Origin: Viridibacillus sp050279675
GTDB taxonomy: Bacteria; Bacillota; Bacilli; Bacillales_A; Planococcaceae
DNA: 64,000 bases
Assembly (NCBI RefSeq): GCF_050279675.1
Contig: NZ_JBNNUK010000001.1
Span: forward strand, 496,001 to 560,000
Reading direction: 5' to 3'
The translations under genes and the position numbers were made by a program. Below, piece after piece: positions 51,271 to 60,800 of the stretch (positions are counted from its first letter, which is position 1; the number at the start of each line of letters is the position of its first letter). Under the pieces are notes generated by a model. That model was not told the origin of the DNA. It did not search any database and saw nothing but the letters and a program-made list of their open reading frames with translations.

Positions 51271-53311
51271 TCTTTTGCTCCAGCCTGTCACGAATTTAAA
51301 AGGTGTCGGAAAAGGAATGGGAGAAGCGCTTCATAGTATGGGTATTGAAACTTTCAATGACTTACTTTGGACCTTTCCTTATCGACATGAAGATTTTCGA
51401 TTAAAGGATTTAGCAGAAACACCACATAATGAACGTGTTACGGTTGAAGGGCGTATTGAAAGTGAACCAGTTGCCCTCTTTTTAGGGAAAAATAAATCGC
51501 GTCTACAAGTTCAAATGCTTGTAGGGCGCCATTTAATAAAAGTCGTTTTCTTCAACCAATTATACTTAAAGAATAAAATGATACCTGGTTCTATAGCGAC
51601 AGTAACGGGGAAGTGGGATCGCGGCCGTCAAGTCATTAATGGCACCCAAATTACATTTGGCCCGAAAGTAGATCATGCTGACTTTGAGCCAGTTTATAGC
51701 TTGAAGAGCGGTATGCATCAAAAAAAATTCCGTAATTATATGCGTCAAGTACTAGATGAATCGAAATTAGAAATTGTAGAATCTTTGCCTAGTCAATTAA
51801 GAACTGCATATAAATTATTACCTGTTGCAGATGCGCTAGAAGGTGTTCATTTTCCAATAGATGCAAACCATGCCAAGCAAGCAAGAAGGCGTTTCGTATA
51901 TGAAGAGTTGCTGCAATTCCAATTACGAATACAGGCCTTACGAAAAATTCGCAAAGAACAAGAGCAGGGTTTATCCATTCATTATGATTTAGAGAAATTA
52001 AAAAAGTTTTTTCTAACTTTGCCATATGAATTAACGAATGCGCAAAAGCGTGTCGTCAATGAAATATGTCGAGATTTACTAGAACCTCATCGTATGAATC
52101 GTCTGTTACAAGGGGATGTTGGTTCTGGGAAAACTGTTGTAGCAGCCATTGCATTATACGCCGCTGTGACTGCGGGTTTTCAAGGTGCACTAATGGCTCC
52201 AACTGAGATTTTGGCTGAGCAACATGGAGAGTCACTTGATGAATGGCTAAGGCCATTAGGAGTGGAAGTGGCTCTTCTATCGGGCTCAACCAAAACAAAG
52301 GCTCGTCGTATACTTCTGGAACGATTAAAAAACGGTGATATTGATATTTTAATTGGAACACATGCATTAATTCAGCCAGATGTGGAATTTCATAAACTTG
52401 GTCTTGTGATTACAGATGAACAACATCGATTTGGTGTAGAACAGCGTCGTATTTTGCGTGATAAAGGAGAAAGTCCAGATGTGCTATTCATGACAGCGAC
52501 ACCAATTCCTCGAACTTTGTCGATTACAGCTTTCGGCGAAATGGATGTGTCAATTATTGATGAATTACCTGCTGGGCGAAAAGAAATTCAGACAAATTGG
52601 GCTAAAAAGGAACAATTTAATCAAGTGTTAACCCAAATGACAAATGAACTAGCAATGGGTCGACAAGCATATGTAATTTGTCCTTTAATCGAAGAATCGG
52701 ATAAACTAGATGTGCAGAATGCAGTCGATGTTTACACACAACTGACTACATTATTCGGAGAGAAATATAAAGTCGGGCTCATGCATGGTCGCTTACCTGC
52801 AGAAGAAAAGGATGCGGTAATGCGTGAATTTAGTGAAGGGCAGTTGCATGTTCTTGTTTCAACAACTGTTGTAGAAGTTGGAGTGAATGTGCCAAATGCA
52901 ACATTTATGATTGTCTATGATGCAGAACGTTTTGGTTTGGCTCAGCTCCACCAATTGCGAGGTCGTGTGGGGCGGGGTGAGCATCAATCCTATTGTGTAT
53001 TATTGGCAGATCCAAAATCAGAAGATGGCAAAGAGCGGATGATTTCAATGACGGAAACAAATGACGGTTTTCGTTTAGCGGAAAAAGATTTAGAACTACG
53101 TGGACCAGGGGATTTCTTTGGTAAAAAACAAAGTGGTTTGCCTGAATTTAAAATGGCTGATCTCGTACATGATTATAGAGCGCTAGAAGTGGCGAGACAA
53201 GATGCAGAGAAGCTCCTATCAACTGAAGAATTTTGGCAAGCAGATGACTGTGAGCAGCTACGTAATATGTTAGCAGAGTCTGGTGTATTAAATGGCGATC
53301 GTATCGATTGA
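51263..53311 (+). CDS. recG: ATP-dependent DNA helicase RecG
   Basis: A 682-residue superfamily 2 translocase that regresses stalled forks and processes Holliday junctions. The wedge/OB domain is about residues 45-150. The helicase core has LLQGDVGSGKTVVAAIAL near 280, DEQHRFGVEQR near 386, FMTATPIPRTL, and the motif VI region HQLRGRVGRGEHQSYC. A GTG at 51263 gives exactly the B. subtilis length; GGAGGGG at 51244-51250 is 12 bases upstream. A longer TTG start at 51242 lies on the ribosome site itself. Confidence 0.96.
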   Translation: MNDLLLQPVTNLKGVGKGMGEALHSMGIETFNDLLWTFPYRHEDFRLKDLAETPHNERVTVEGRIESEPVALFLGKNKSRLQVQMLVGRHLIKVVFFNQLYLKNKMIPGSIATVTGKWDRGRQVINGTQITFGPKVDHADFEPVYSLKSGMHQKKFRNYMRQVLDESKLEIVESLPSQLRTAYKLLPVADALEGVHFPIDANHAKQARRRFVYEELLQFQLRIQALRKIRKEQEQGLSIHYDLEKLKKFFLTLPYELTNAQKRVVNEICRDLLEPHRMNRLLQGDVGSGKTVVAAIALYAAVTAGFQGALMAPTEILAEQHGESLDEWLRPLGVEVALLSGSTKTKARRILLERLKNGDIDILIGTHALIQPDVEFHKLGLVITDEQHRFGVEQRRILRDKGESPDVLFMTATPIPRTLSITAFGEMDVSIIDELPAGRKEIQTNWAKKEQFNQVLTQMTNELAMGRQAYVICPLIEESDKLDVQNAVDVYTQLTTLFGEKYKVGLMHGRLPAEEKDAVMREFSEGQLHVLVSTTVVEVGVNVPNATFMIVYDAERFGLAQLHQLRGRVGRGEHQSYCVLLADPKSEDGKERMISMTETNDGFRLAEKDLELRGPGDFFGKKQSGLPEFKMADLVHDYRALEVARQDAEKLLSTEEFWQADDCEQLRNMLAESGVLNGDRID

Positions 53312-53330
53312 TATGAATTATTTTTGTTGA

Positions 53331-53388
53331 AAAAGGAGAGAATGCGAAAAAGAGTTAAAAACAACTCTTGCATTCTCTTTTTTTAATT
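53331..53388 (+). terminator. Intrinsic terminator after recG
   Basis: A long hairpin: AAAGGAGAGAATGC pairs with GCATTCTCTTTT outside, AGAGTT with AACTCT inside, ending in T7. Confidence 0.9.
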
Positions 53389-53390
53389 TA

Positions 53391-53418
53391 TATACTGATA
53401 TTAGTACCAAGTGCTAAT
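53391..53418 (+). promoter_or_regulatory. fapR promoter -10 and FapR operator
   Basis: TATACT (53391-53396) is a good -10; the -35 (TTGCAT, 53368-53373, 17 bases upstream) is weak and lies within the recG terminator. ATTAGTAC and GTGCTAAT around CAA (53400-53418) match the FapR palindrome with one mismatch between arms. The operator covers the expected start site, so FapR should repress its own operon until malonyl-CoA releases it. Confidence 0.85.
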
Positions 53419-53439
53419 TTTTGAAAGGTGGCGAAAAAA

Positions 53440-54015
53440 ATGAAGTACTCTAAAAAAGAACGACAAAAATTATTGCAGCAAACAATAATCGATAATCCAT
53501 TCGTCACCGATGAACAGCTAGCCAGTCAATTTAATGTGAGCGTACAAACGATTCGATTAGATCGAATGGAGTTATCGATACCAGAATTACGTGAACGAAT
53601 TAAAGGTGTGGCTGCTCATAATTTTGAAAATGATGTAAAATCTTTACCAATTGATGAAGTGATTGGTGACATTATAGATATTGAATTAGACGAAAGAGCC
53701 CTTTCCATTTTTGACGTGAAAGAAGAGCATGTCTTCCAGCGTAATGGTATCGCGAGGGGGCATCATCTATTTGCTCAAGCAAATTCACTCGCTGTAGCAG
53801 TGATTGATGATGACTTAGCGCTAACTGTACATTCAGAGATCCATTTTGTGAAACCAGTACGAGCAGGTGACAGAGTAATTTCAAAAGCACTTGTCACTGG
53901 CAAGGATGACAGCAAAAGTCGAACATTTATCGAGTTAACCTCTACTGTTGAAAATGAAGTTGTTTTCGCTGGTAAGTTCGAAATGTACCGTACGAAAGGA
54001 AAAGGTGAAAAGTAA
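53440..54015 (+). CDS. fapR: Fatty acid/phospholipid biosynthesis repressor FapR
   Basis: A 191-residue malonyl-CoA-sensing repressor. The N-terminal DeoR-like helix-turn-helix (about 1-60: DEQLASQFNVSVQTIRLDRMELSIPELRERIK) joins through a linker helix to a hotdog domain. The effector-binding sequence is NGIARGHHLFAQANSLAVAVIDDDLALT near residue 105. The ATG at 53440 is eight bases from AAAGGTGG and aligns with B. subtilis FapR; a GTG at 53428 is part of that ribosome site. plsX starts at the next base after its stop. Confidence 0.97.
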   Translation: MKYSKKERQKLLQQTIIDNPFVTDEQLASQFNVSVQTIRLDRMELSIPELRERIKGVAAHNFENDVKSLPIDEVIGDIIDIELDERALSIFDVKEEHVFQRNGIARGHHLFAQANSLAVAVIDDDLALTVHSEIHFVKPVRAGDRVISKALVTGKDDSKSRTFIELTSTVENEVVFAGKFEMYRTKGKGEK

Positions 54016-55002
54016 ATGAAAATAGCAATTGACGGTATGGGTGGAGACAATGCACCGCAAGCCATTATCGAAGGTGTATATAGAGCGTTAGAAGCTTCTG
54101 CAGATATCGAAATCCAATTATTTGGCCAACAACAGGCAATGCAACCATATTTAAAAGAACATGAGCGCTTAACTGTGATTAATTGTGAAGAAGTAATAGA
54201 AGGTGACGACGAACCGGTTCGTGCAGTACGTCGAAAGAAAGATGCTTCAATGGTGAAAATGGCAGAAGCTGTTAAGAATGGTGAAGCAGACGCTTGCGTA
54301 TCAGCAGGGAATACAGGTGCATTAATGGCCGCAGGATTATTTGTAGTAGGACGCATTAAAGGTATTGATCGACCTGCATTATCAACTACATTGCCAACTT
54401 TAGATGGTAAAGGTTTTGATATGTTAGATCTTGGATCAAATGCCGATGCAAAACCAGAGAATTTGGCTCAATTTGCAATTATGGCTAGCATTTATGCACA
54501 ACAAGTACGCAATATTCAAAATCCAACAGTCGGATTATTGAATATCGGGACAGAAGATAAAAAAGGAAATGAGCTTACAAAAGCTGCTTTTGGTTTATTG
54601 CAAGAAGCGCCAATTAACTTTATCGGTAATGTTGAAGCACGTGAATTATTAAATAGTGCTGCAGATGTTGTCGTGACTGATGGGTTTACAGGTAATATGG
54701 TGTTAAAAACAATTGAAGGTACAGCTGGTAGCATCTTTTCAATGTTAAAAGGAGCATTTATGGCTTCAGGGAAAACAAAAGTTGCAGCGTTAATGATGAA
54801 GAGTAATTTAAAAGAAATTAAAACAAAAATGGACTACACAGAGTATGGTGGAGCCGCTTTATTTGGTTTAAAAGCACCAGTAGTAAAAGCACATGGTTCG
54901 TCAAATGCAAATGCTTTTGCTAGTGCTATTCGCCAAGCAAATATTATGGTTAAACACAACGTATGTGCAACGATTGATTCTACAATTTCAAAGGAGAACT
55001 AA
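54016..55002 (+). CDS. plsX: Phosphate acyltransferase PlsX
   Basis: A 328-residue peripheral membrane enzyme converting acyl-ACP to acyl-phosphate, the donor for PlsY. It begins MKIAIDGMGGDNAPQAIIEG and carries SAGNTGALMAAG near residue 96, DLGSNADAKPENL near 138, LNIGTEDKKGNEL and VVTDGFTGNMVLKT. It directly abuts fapR and precedes fabD by two bases. In recipient cells it also accepts acyl-phosphate made by FakA in the reverse direction. Confidence 0.97.
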   Translation: MKIAIDGMGGDNAPQAIIEGVYRALEASADIEIQLFGQQQAMQPYLKEHERLTVINCEEVIEGDDEPVRAVRRKKDASMVKMAEAVKNGEADACVSAGNTGALMAAGLFVVGRIKGIDRPALSTTLPTLDGKGFDMLDLGSNADAKPENLAQFAIMASIYAQQVRNIQNPTVGLLNIGTEDKKGNELTKAAFGLLQEAPINFIGNVEARELLNSAADVVVTDGFTGNMVLKTIEGTAGSIFSMLKGAFMASGKTKVAALMMKSNLKEIKTKMDYTEYGGAALFGLKAPVVKAHGSSNANAFASAIRQANIMVKHNVCATIDSTISKEN

Positions 55003-55004
55003 TC

Positions 55005-55967
55005 ATGACGAAAATCGCTTTTATCTTTCCAGGACAAGGTTCACAATCAGTTGGTATGGGAGCAGAATTTGTGGCTGAGCACCAAGCGTGCAAAGCCTAC
55101 TATAATAAGGCTGATGAATTATTAGGTTATTCATTATCAAAGTTAATGCTTGAAGGTCCGGCTGAAGATTTGACATTGACTTACAACGCGCAGCCTGCAT
55201 TGTTAACGACAAGTGCAATGATTGCTGATAAACTGACAAAAGCAGGTATTACACCAGATTATACTGCAGGACATAGCTTAGGTGAATACACAGCGTTAGT
55301 GGCATCAGGTGTAATGTCATTCGAAGATGGCGTACAAGCCGTACATAGTCGAGGAATGTTTATGAACGAAGCAGTACCAGCAGGTGAAGGAGCTATGGCT
55401 GCTATTTTAGGATTGGACCGCGATGCGTTGAAAGCTGTGACGGATGAAGTAACAGCATTAGGAGAAGTTGTGCAGCTCGCTAACTTAAATTGCCCAGGTC
55501 AAATTGTGATTTCGGGTACAAAGGCTGGAGTAGACAAGGCGAGTGTTAAGGCGAAGGAAGCAGGAGCAAAGCGTGCACTTCCTTTAGTAGTGAGCGGGCC
55601 TTTCCATTCTGAATTAATGCGTCCAGCTGCTAGCAAATTGCAGGAGAATTTACAGCAAAAAGCAATGCAAGATGCTAAAATTCCAGTTATCTCAAATGTT
55701 ACTTCTAAACCTGTAACTGAACAAACTGAAATCCAGCAACTATTAGTCGAACAATTGTACTCACCTGTATTGTGGGAAGATTCTGTTCGAAAAATGATTG
55801 ACCTGGGTGTGGACGTATTTATTGAATGTGGTCCTGGAAAAGTATTAAGTGGACTTGTAAAAAAAGTAGATCGTCAAGTGAAAACGTATTGTGTATATGA
55901 TGAATCAACGTTTGAACAAGTTATAGAAGCGTCGAAGGAGTGGTCTCATGAAGAAACTAGAGGGTAA
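55005..55967 (+). CDS. fabD: Malonyl-CoA:ACP transacylase FabD
   Basis: A 320-residue serine acyltransferase that loads malonyl units on ACP. FIFPGQGSQSVGMG lies near residue 6, the nucleophile Ser in AGHSLGEYTAL near 91, and the catalytic His in GPFHSELM near 200. ECGPGKVLSGLVKK ends the core. AAGGAG precedes the ATG. It overlaps fabG by 20 bases. Confidence 0.97.
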   Translation: MTKIAFIFPGQGSQSVGMGAEFVAEHQACKAYYNKADELLGYSLSKLMLEGPAEDLTLTYNAQPALLTTSAMIADKLTKAGITPDYTAGHSLGEYTALVASGVMSFEDGVQAVHSRGMFMNEAVPAGEGAMAAILGLDRDALKAVTDEVTALGEVVQLANLNCPGQIVISGTKAGVDKASVKAKEAGAKRALPLVVSGPFHSELMRPAASKLQENLQQKAMQDAKIPVISNVTSKPVTEQTEIQQLLVEQLYSPVLWEDSVRKMIDLGVDVFIECGPGKVLSGLVKKVDRQVKTYCVYDESTFEQVIEASKEWSHEETRG

Positions 55968-56694
55968 AACAGCTGTTGTAACAGGTGCTTCAAGAGGAAT
56001 CGGACGTGCCATAGCATTAACATTAGCAGAACAAGGTGCACGTGTTGTTGTCAATTATAGCGGTAGCCAATCTAAAGCTGAAGAAGTCGTAGCAGAAATT
56101 ACTGAAAATGGTGGCGAGGCGATTGCAGTCCAAGCCAATGTAGCTGATGCTGATGAAGTAACAGCTTTAATGAAAGCTGCAACAGATATTTTTGGTAGTC
56201 TTGATATTTTAGTAAATAATGCCGGGATAACACGTGATAATCTATTAATGCGTATGAAAGAACAGGACTGGGATGACGTAATGAATACAAACCTAAAAGG
56301 TGTATTCCTATGTACGAAGGCTGTCTCACGCCAAATGATGAAACAACGCGCGGGTCGTATTATTAATGTTGCATCGATTGTTGGTGTTTCTGGTAATGCC
56401 GGTCAAGCTAACTATGTTGCGGCAAAAGCAGGTGTTATTGGTTTAACAAAAACAACTGCAAAAGAATTAGCAGCGCGTAATATTTATGTTAATGCTGTAG
56501 CACCTGGGTTTATTGCGACAGAAATGACAGATGAACTGCCTGCTGAAGTAAAAGATCAAATGCTTGGACAAATTCCATTAGCGAAGCTAGGAGATCCAAA
56601 AGACGTTGCAAAAGTTGTACTATTTTTAGCGTCGGATGATGCAAGTTATATTACAGGACAAACAATCCATGTAGATGGAGGAATGGTCATGTAA
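55948..56694 (+). CDS. fabG: 3-oxoacyl-ACP reductase FabG
   Basis: A 248-residue short-chain dehydrogenase reducing beta-ketoacyl-ACP with NADPH. The cofactor loop is TGASRGIGRAIA near residue 11. NNAG is near 88, and the catalytic Ser-Tyr-Lys lie in VASIVGVSGNAGQANYVAAKAG (positions near 140, 153, 157). The start ATG lies within the end of fabD after GAAGGAGTGG. Cofactor preference is from the family. Confidence 0.96.
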   Translation: MKKLEGKTAVVTGASRGIGRAIALTLAEQGARVVVNYSGSQSKAEEVVAEITENGGEAIAVQANVADADEVTALMKAATDIFGSLDILVNNAGITRDNLLMRMKEQDWDDVMNTNLKGVFLCTKAVSRQMMKQRAGRIINVASIVGVSGNAGQANYVAAKAGVIGLTKTTAKELAARNIYVNAVAPGFIATEMTDELPAEVKDQMLGQIPLAKLGDPKDVAKVVLFLASDDASYITGQTIHVDGGMVM

Positions 56695-56752
56695 TTTATG
56701 TCTATGAACAAACGGGCTTTTTATGTATAATCATTGAGGGGAGGTGACAGAT

Positions 56753-56989
56753 TTGGCAACTGTTATAGAACGTGTAACTAAAGTTGTTGTTGACCGTTTA
56801 GGTGTCGACGAGAGCGAAGTGAAATTAGAAGCTTCTTTCCGTGATGATTTAGGTGCGGATTCACTAGATGTAGTAGAACTAGTAATGGAACTTGAAGAAG
56901 AATTCGATATGCAAATTGACGACGAGGATGCAGAGAAAATTGCAACTGTTGGAAACGCGGTATCATTCATCGAAAGCAAAATTGGCTAA
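56753..56989 (+). CDS. acpP: Acyl carrier protein
   Basis: A 78-residue acidic carrier. The phosphopantetheine Ser is Ser37 in LGADSLDVVELVMELEEEF. The start is TTG at 56753, giving the B. subtilis-like N-terminus MATVIERVTK and lying six bases after AGGGGAGGTG; an in-frame GTG at 56744 is part of that ribosome site. A TATAAT at 56726-56731 without a clear -35 may give extra acpP transcripts. A terminator follows. Confidence 0.97.
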   Translation: MATVIERVTKVVVDRLGVDESEVKLEASFRDDLGADSLDVVELVMELEEEFDMQIDDEDAEKIATVGNAVSFIESKIG

Positions 56990-57001
56990 TTATACATTGC
57001 T

Positions 57002-57043
57002 AGGGGCACTTCTTTCATAATTTTGAAGGAAGTGTCTCTTTTT
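57002..57043 (+). terminator. Intrinsic terminator after acpP
   Basis: GGGGCACTTC pairs with GAAGTGTCTC (including G-T pairs) around an AT-rich loop, then T5. It ends the fapR-acpP unit. Confidence 0.85.
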
Positions 57044-57116
57044 GCTTTTGCACATTGTAAGAGAAAAAGGTAAACTAAACAGGAGTATCAAAAGGAAGAT
57101 AAGAAGGTTGATGACG

Positions 57117-57881
57117 ATGATGAAAAAAAAGGGACTCTCACAAAAAAATGGTGCAATTTCTGAGAAAGCACGCCTCCAATTTGAGGAATTATTAAATAAT
57201 TTAGGACTGCATTTTGATAATGCAAGTTTACTTTACAATGCATTTACGCATTCATCATATGTGAATGAGCATCGTCGTAAACTATTTGAAGATAACGAAC
57301 GACTAGAGTTTTTAGGAGATGCTGTGTTAGAACTATCTGTCTCTAAATTTCTTTTCCTTAAATTCCCGAAAATGAGCGAAGGTGAGCTTACAAAATTGCG
57401 TGCAGCAATCGTTTGCGAACCATCATTAGTCATTTTTGCAAATGAACTAAACTTTGGGAAATACGTTCTACTAGGAAAAGGTGAAGAATTAACAGGTGGT
57501 CGGGAACGTCCAGCCCTTCTTGCAGACTGTTTTGAAGCATTTGTTGGTGCACTATATTTAGACCAAGGATTAGAAACAGTCGTTGGATTTTTAGAACGCG
57601 TCGTTTATCCAAAAGTAGAAATCGGTGCTTTTTCGCATGTGATGGATTTTAAAAGTCAGCTACAAGAAATGGTGCAACAAGCCAATTCTGGTGTGCTCCA
57701 ATATGAGATTATTAATGAAAACGGACCAGCACATAATCGTACATTCGTGTCACATGTATTATTGAATGAACGCGAATTAGGCGTTGGTCACGGAAAATCG
57801 AAGAAAGAAGCTGAACAAAGAGCTGCTCAAAGTGCAATGATTGAATTGCAAAAACAGTCAGCTGACAATCAGGAGGTATAA
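57117..57881 (+). CDS. rnc: Ribonuclease III
   Basis: A 254-residue double-strand-specific endonuclease for rRNA and small-RNA processing. The catalytic RNase III signature is NERLEFLGDAVLELSVS near residue 55. Further acidic residues are in RPALLADCFEAFVGALYLD near 130. The C-terminal dsRBD covers about 175-245 (DFKSQLQEMVQQ; SKKEAEQRAAQSAM). Three ATGs (57111, 57117, 57120) are possible; 57117 is nine bases from GAAGG. Rnc precedes smc in B. subtilis as well. Confidence 0.95.
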   Translation: MMKKKGLSQKNGAISEKARLQFEELLNNLGLHFDNASLLYNAFTHSSYVNEHRRKLFEDNERLEFLGDAVLELSVSKFLFLKFPKMSEGELTKLRAAIVCEPSLVIFANELNFGKYVLLGKGEELTGGRERPALLADCFEAFVGALYLDQGLETVVGFLERVVYPKVEIGAFSHVMDFKSQLQEMVQQANSGVLQYEIINENGPAHNRTFVSHVLLNERELGVGHGKSKKEAEQRAAQSAMIELQKQSADNQEV

Positions 57882-57883
57882 TT

Positions 57884-60800
57884 TTGTTTCTTAAACGGCT
57901 TGAAGTGATTGGTTTTAAATCTTTCGCCGATCGTATTGGTATTGACTTTGTACCGGGAGTTACTGCTGTCGTTGGTCCAAATGGCAGTGGAAAAAGTAAC
58001 GTAACGGATGCAATTCGATGGGTACTCGGAGAACAATCCGCAAAATCTCTTCGTGGTGCAAAAATGGAAGATGTCATTTTTGCTGGAAGTGACTCGCGCA
58101 AACCGCTTAACTTTGCAGAAGTATCATTGATATTAGACAACGAGGATGAACGATTACCAATCCCGTATAACGAAGTAAGTGTCACTCGTCGAGTATACCG
58201 CTCGGGCGATAGCGAATATCTATTAAACAAACAACAATGTAGATTAAAAGATATAACGGATTTGTTCTTAGACTCTGGTCTAGGAAAAGAAGCTTTCTCG
58301 ATTATTTCACAAGGTCGAGTAGATGAAATATTAAACAGTCGTCCGGATGATAGACGCTCTATTTTCGAAGAAGCTGCCGGTGTATTGAAATATAAGCAAC
58401 GTAAGAAAAAAGCTGAGCATAAATTATTTGAAACAGAGGATAACTTACATCGAGTGCTTGATATATTGCACGAATTAGACAATCGTATCGAGCCTTTGAA
58501 AATACAAGCGTCTGCTGCTGCAGATTATTTAAAGATGTCCAAAGAATTAAAGGACATTGATATTGCGGTTATCGTCCATGATTTAAGTGTGTTGCAACAA
58601 ACACTTGAAACAATTATGCAGGATAAAAAGCAATTTACGGTGACTGAGCAAGAACATATACACAATATGGAAAATAAAGAGTCACAAGTAGCTTCTATTC
58701 GAAAACAAATTACTAAGCTAGATAATTTACTAGACCAATCGCAACATCAGCTTGTGGAAGCAAGTTCAGAAGTTGAGAGGTGGGAGGGGCGTAAAGTATT
58801 AATGGCTGAAAAACGCCATAATGCCAGTGCGCAACTAGAAAAATTACAACAATCACTTGAAAAAGCCCAAATCGCTGAGCGAGAGTGGCACTTACAACAA
58901 GTAGATAAACAAGAACAATTAAAGATAAGACAAAATACGTTTCAATTATTGAAAAAAAGTGTGAAACAGCTAGAAGATAACTTAAATCGTTCATCAACGG
59001 ACATCGAAAAAGATATCGAAAACTGGAAAAACACTTATATTGATCGTCTCAATGAGGAAGCAACGGTTAAAAATGAATACAAAAATATTACACAACAGCT
59101 AGAACAACAAGAACAAGCTTCGTTCAAAATCACTAACCAATCGTCAGAAATGGCAGAGGAATTAGCTCAGTTAACGAAGGAACAACAGGTTGTTGAAAGT
59201 AAATTAAACGATGTGAAGCAACAGCTAGAAGAAAAACTGGCTGCTTATTCAGCTTGTCAATCAGAGCTAGCGAGTGCGACGAAACAATTTGAAAGTAAAC
59301 AAGATTTGCTGTTTAAAGGCTATCAACATTTACAACAATTAAAGTCTCGAAAAGAAACTTTGGAAGAACTTGAGGCAGACTTCTCAGGCTTTTTCCATGG
59401 TGTAAAAGAGATTTTAGTGGCTAGAGAAAATAAAAAACTTTCTGGAATTCACGGTGCTGTTGCAGAGTTAATTCAAGTAAGTGGAGAATATACAAAAGCA
59501 CTTGAAACAGCATTAGGTGCAGCTTCTCAACATATTGTGACTGAAACACAGCAGGATGCTCAAAAAGCAATTGCATGGCTAAAAGAAAAAAGAGCAGGTC
59601 GTGCAACGTTTTTACCGAAAAATGTTATGAAATCACGAAAAATATCACTTGATGCACTTGGAGCAGCTGCAACTCATCCATCGTTTATTAATACAGCAGA
59701 TGAGTTAGCGACATTTGACCCTACCTTTAAAACGATTGCAGAAAATTTATTGGGTAATGTATTAGTTGCAAAAGATTTACAGAGTGCAACACAAATCGCC
59801 AAATCATGCAATTATCGTTATCGTGTAGTAACGTTAGATGGGGACATAGTAAATGCCGGCGGTTCTCTAACGGGTGGTTCTACTAAACAACAAACATCGT
59901 TATTTACTCGTAAAGCTGAACTTGAAGACTTAACTGGTCAGCTTGTTCAAATGCAACAAACAATTGAACAAGCTGAAAAAGTTGTTGCAGAGCAGAAAAA
60001 CTTTGTTTCTGCTAAAACGCTTCTTCTAGAGGACTTACGTAAGCAAGGTGAAGTGTTACGTGATGAAGAATTTGAACTAAGTGGGCATTTCCGTGAATTA
60101 GAAGCAACGACAAAACGACTTGCCTTACGCGTTACTTTAGTAGCTACTGAAAAAGAAGATGCCACCGATCGCTCTTCAAACTTACAAGAAAATCAGGTTT
60201 CTGCTAAAAAACGTTTGCAAGAGTTAACGGAAGAACTTTCAGAAATTAATACGACAATAGAACAATTAAACGTACTTAAAGTACAGAGTGAAACAGCTCA
60301 AGATGCATTGAAAGAACAATATGCAGAGAAGCGTTCAGAGCTTGCTGTAATTCAAGAACAGGTAACGCAACTAAAACAAGCTTCTGAAGAAGTAACCGTC
60401 CAATACGACAAGGCGAAGTTGGAAGTCAATAACATTAGTCAAGAAATCAAATGGCTAACGAATGACGAAAGTCGAAATGGACCGTCTGATGAAGAAATAA
60501 CTGCAAACATTACTACTTGGCAATTGAAAAAGACGGACCTAATTTCGACCATTGCTACAAGTAAGGAAGAAAGAACGCAGCTACAAGTTACTTTGGATAG
60601 CTGTGAAGTGGAACTGAAGGAATTACAACGAGTGCATAAAGGTTTATTAGACGGCTTGCGCAATTATGAGGTAAAACTGTCTCAACTGGAGTTTTCTAAG
60701 CAAGCTTTACTAGACCAACTTGCTGAAGACTATGAGTTTTCTTTAGACGAAGCCATACGGGAAGTAAATGAAGATATAGATGTTGAGATATCAAGAAGAA

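Noticed and set aside
53775..54356. 193-codon minus-strand frame opposite fapR/plsX
   Set aside because: It spans two well-supported genes on the other strand and shows no family signature.
57042..57116. Longer rnc start within the acpP terminator tail
   Set aside because: The added residues are unlike RNase III, and the start sits in the T run of the terminator.
57712..58482. 256-codon minus-strand frame opposite rnc/smc
   Set aside because: It is a shadow of the smc head region; composition (serine/arginine-rich) is typical of antisense reading of AT-rich genes.
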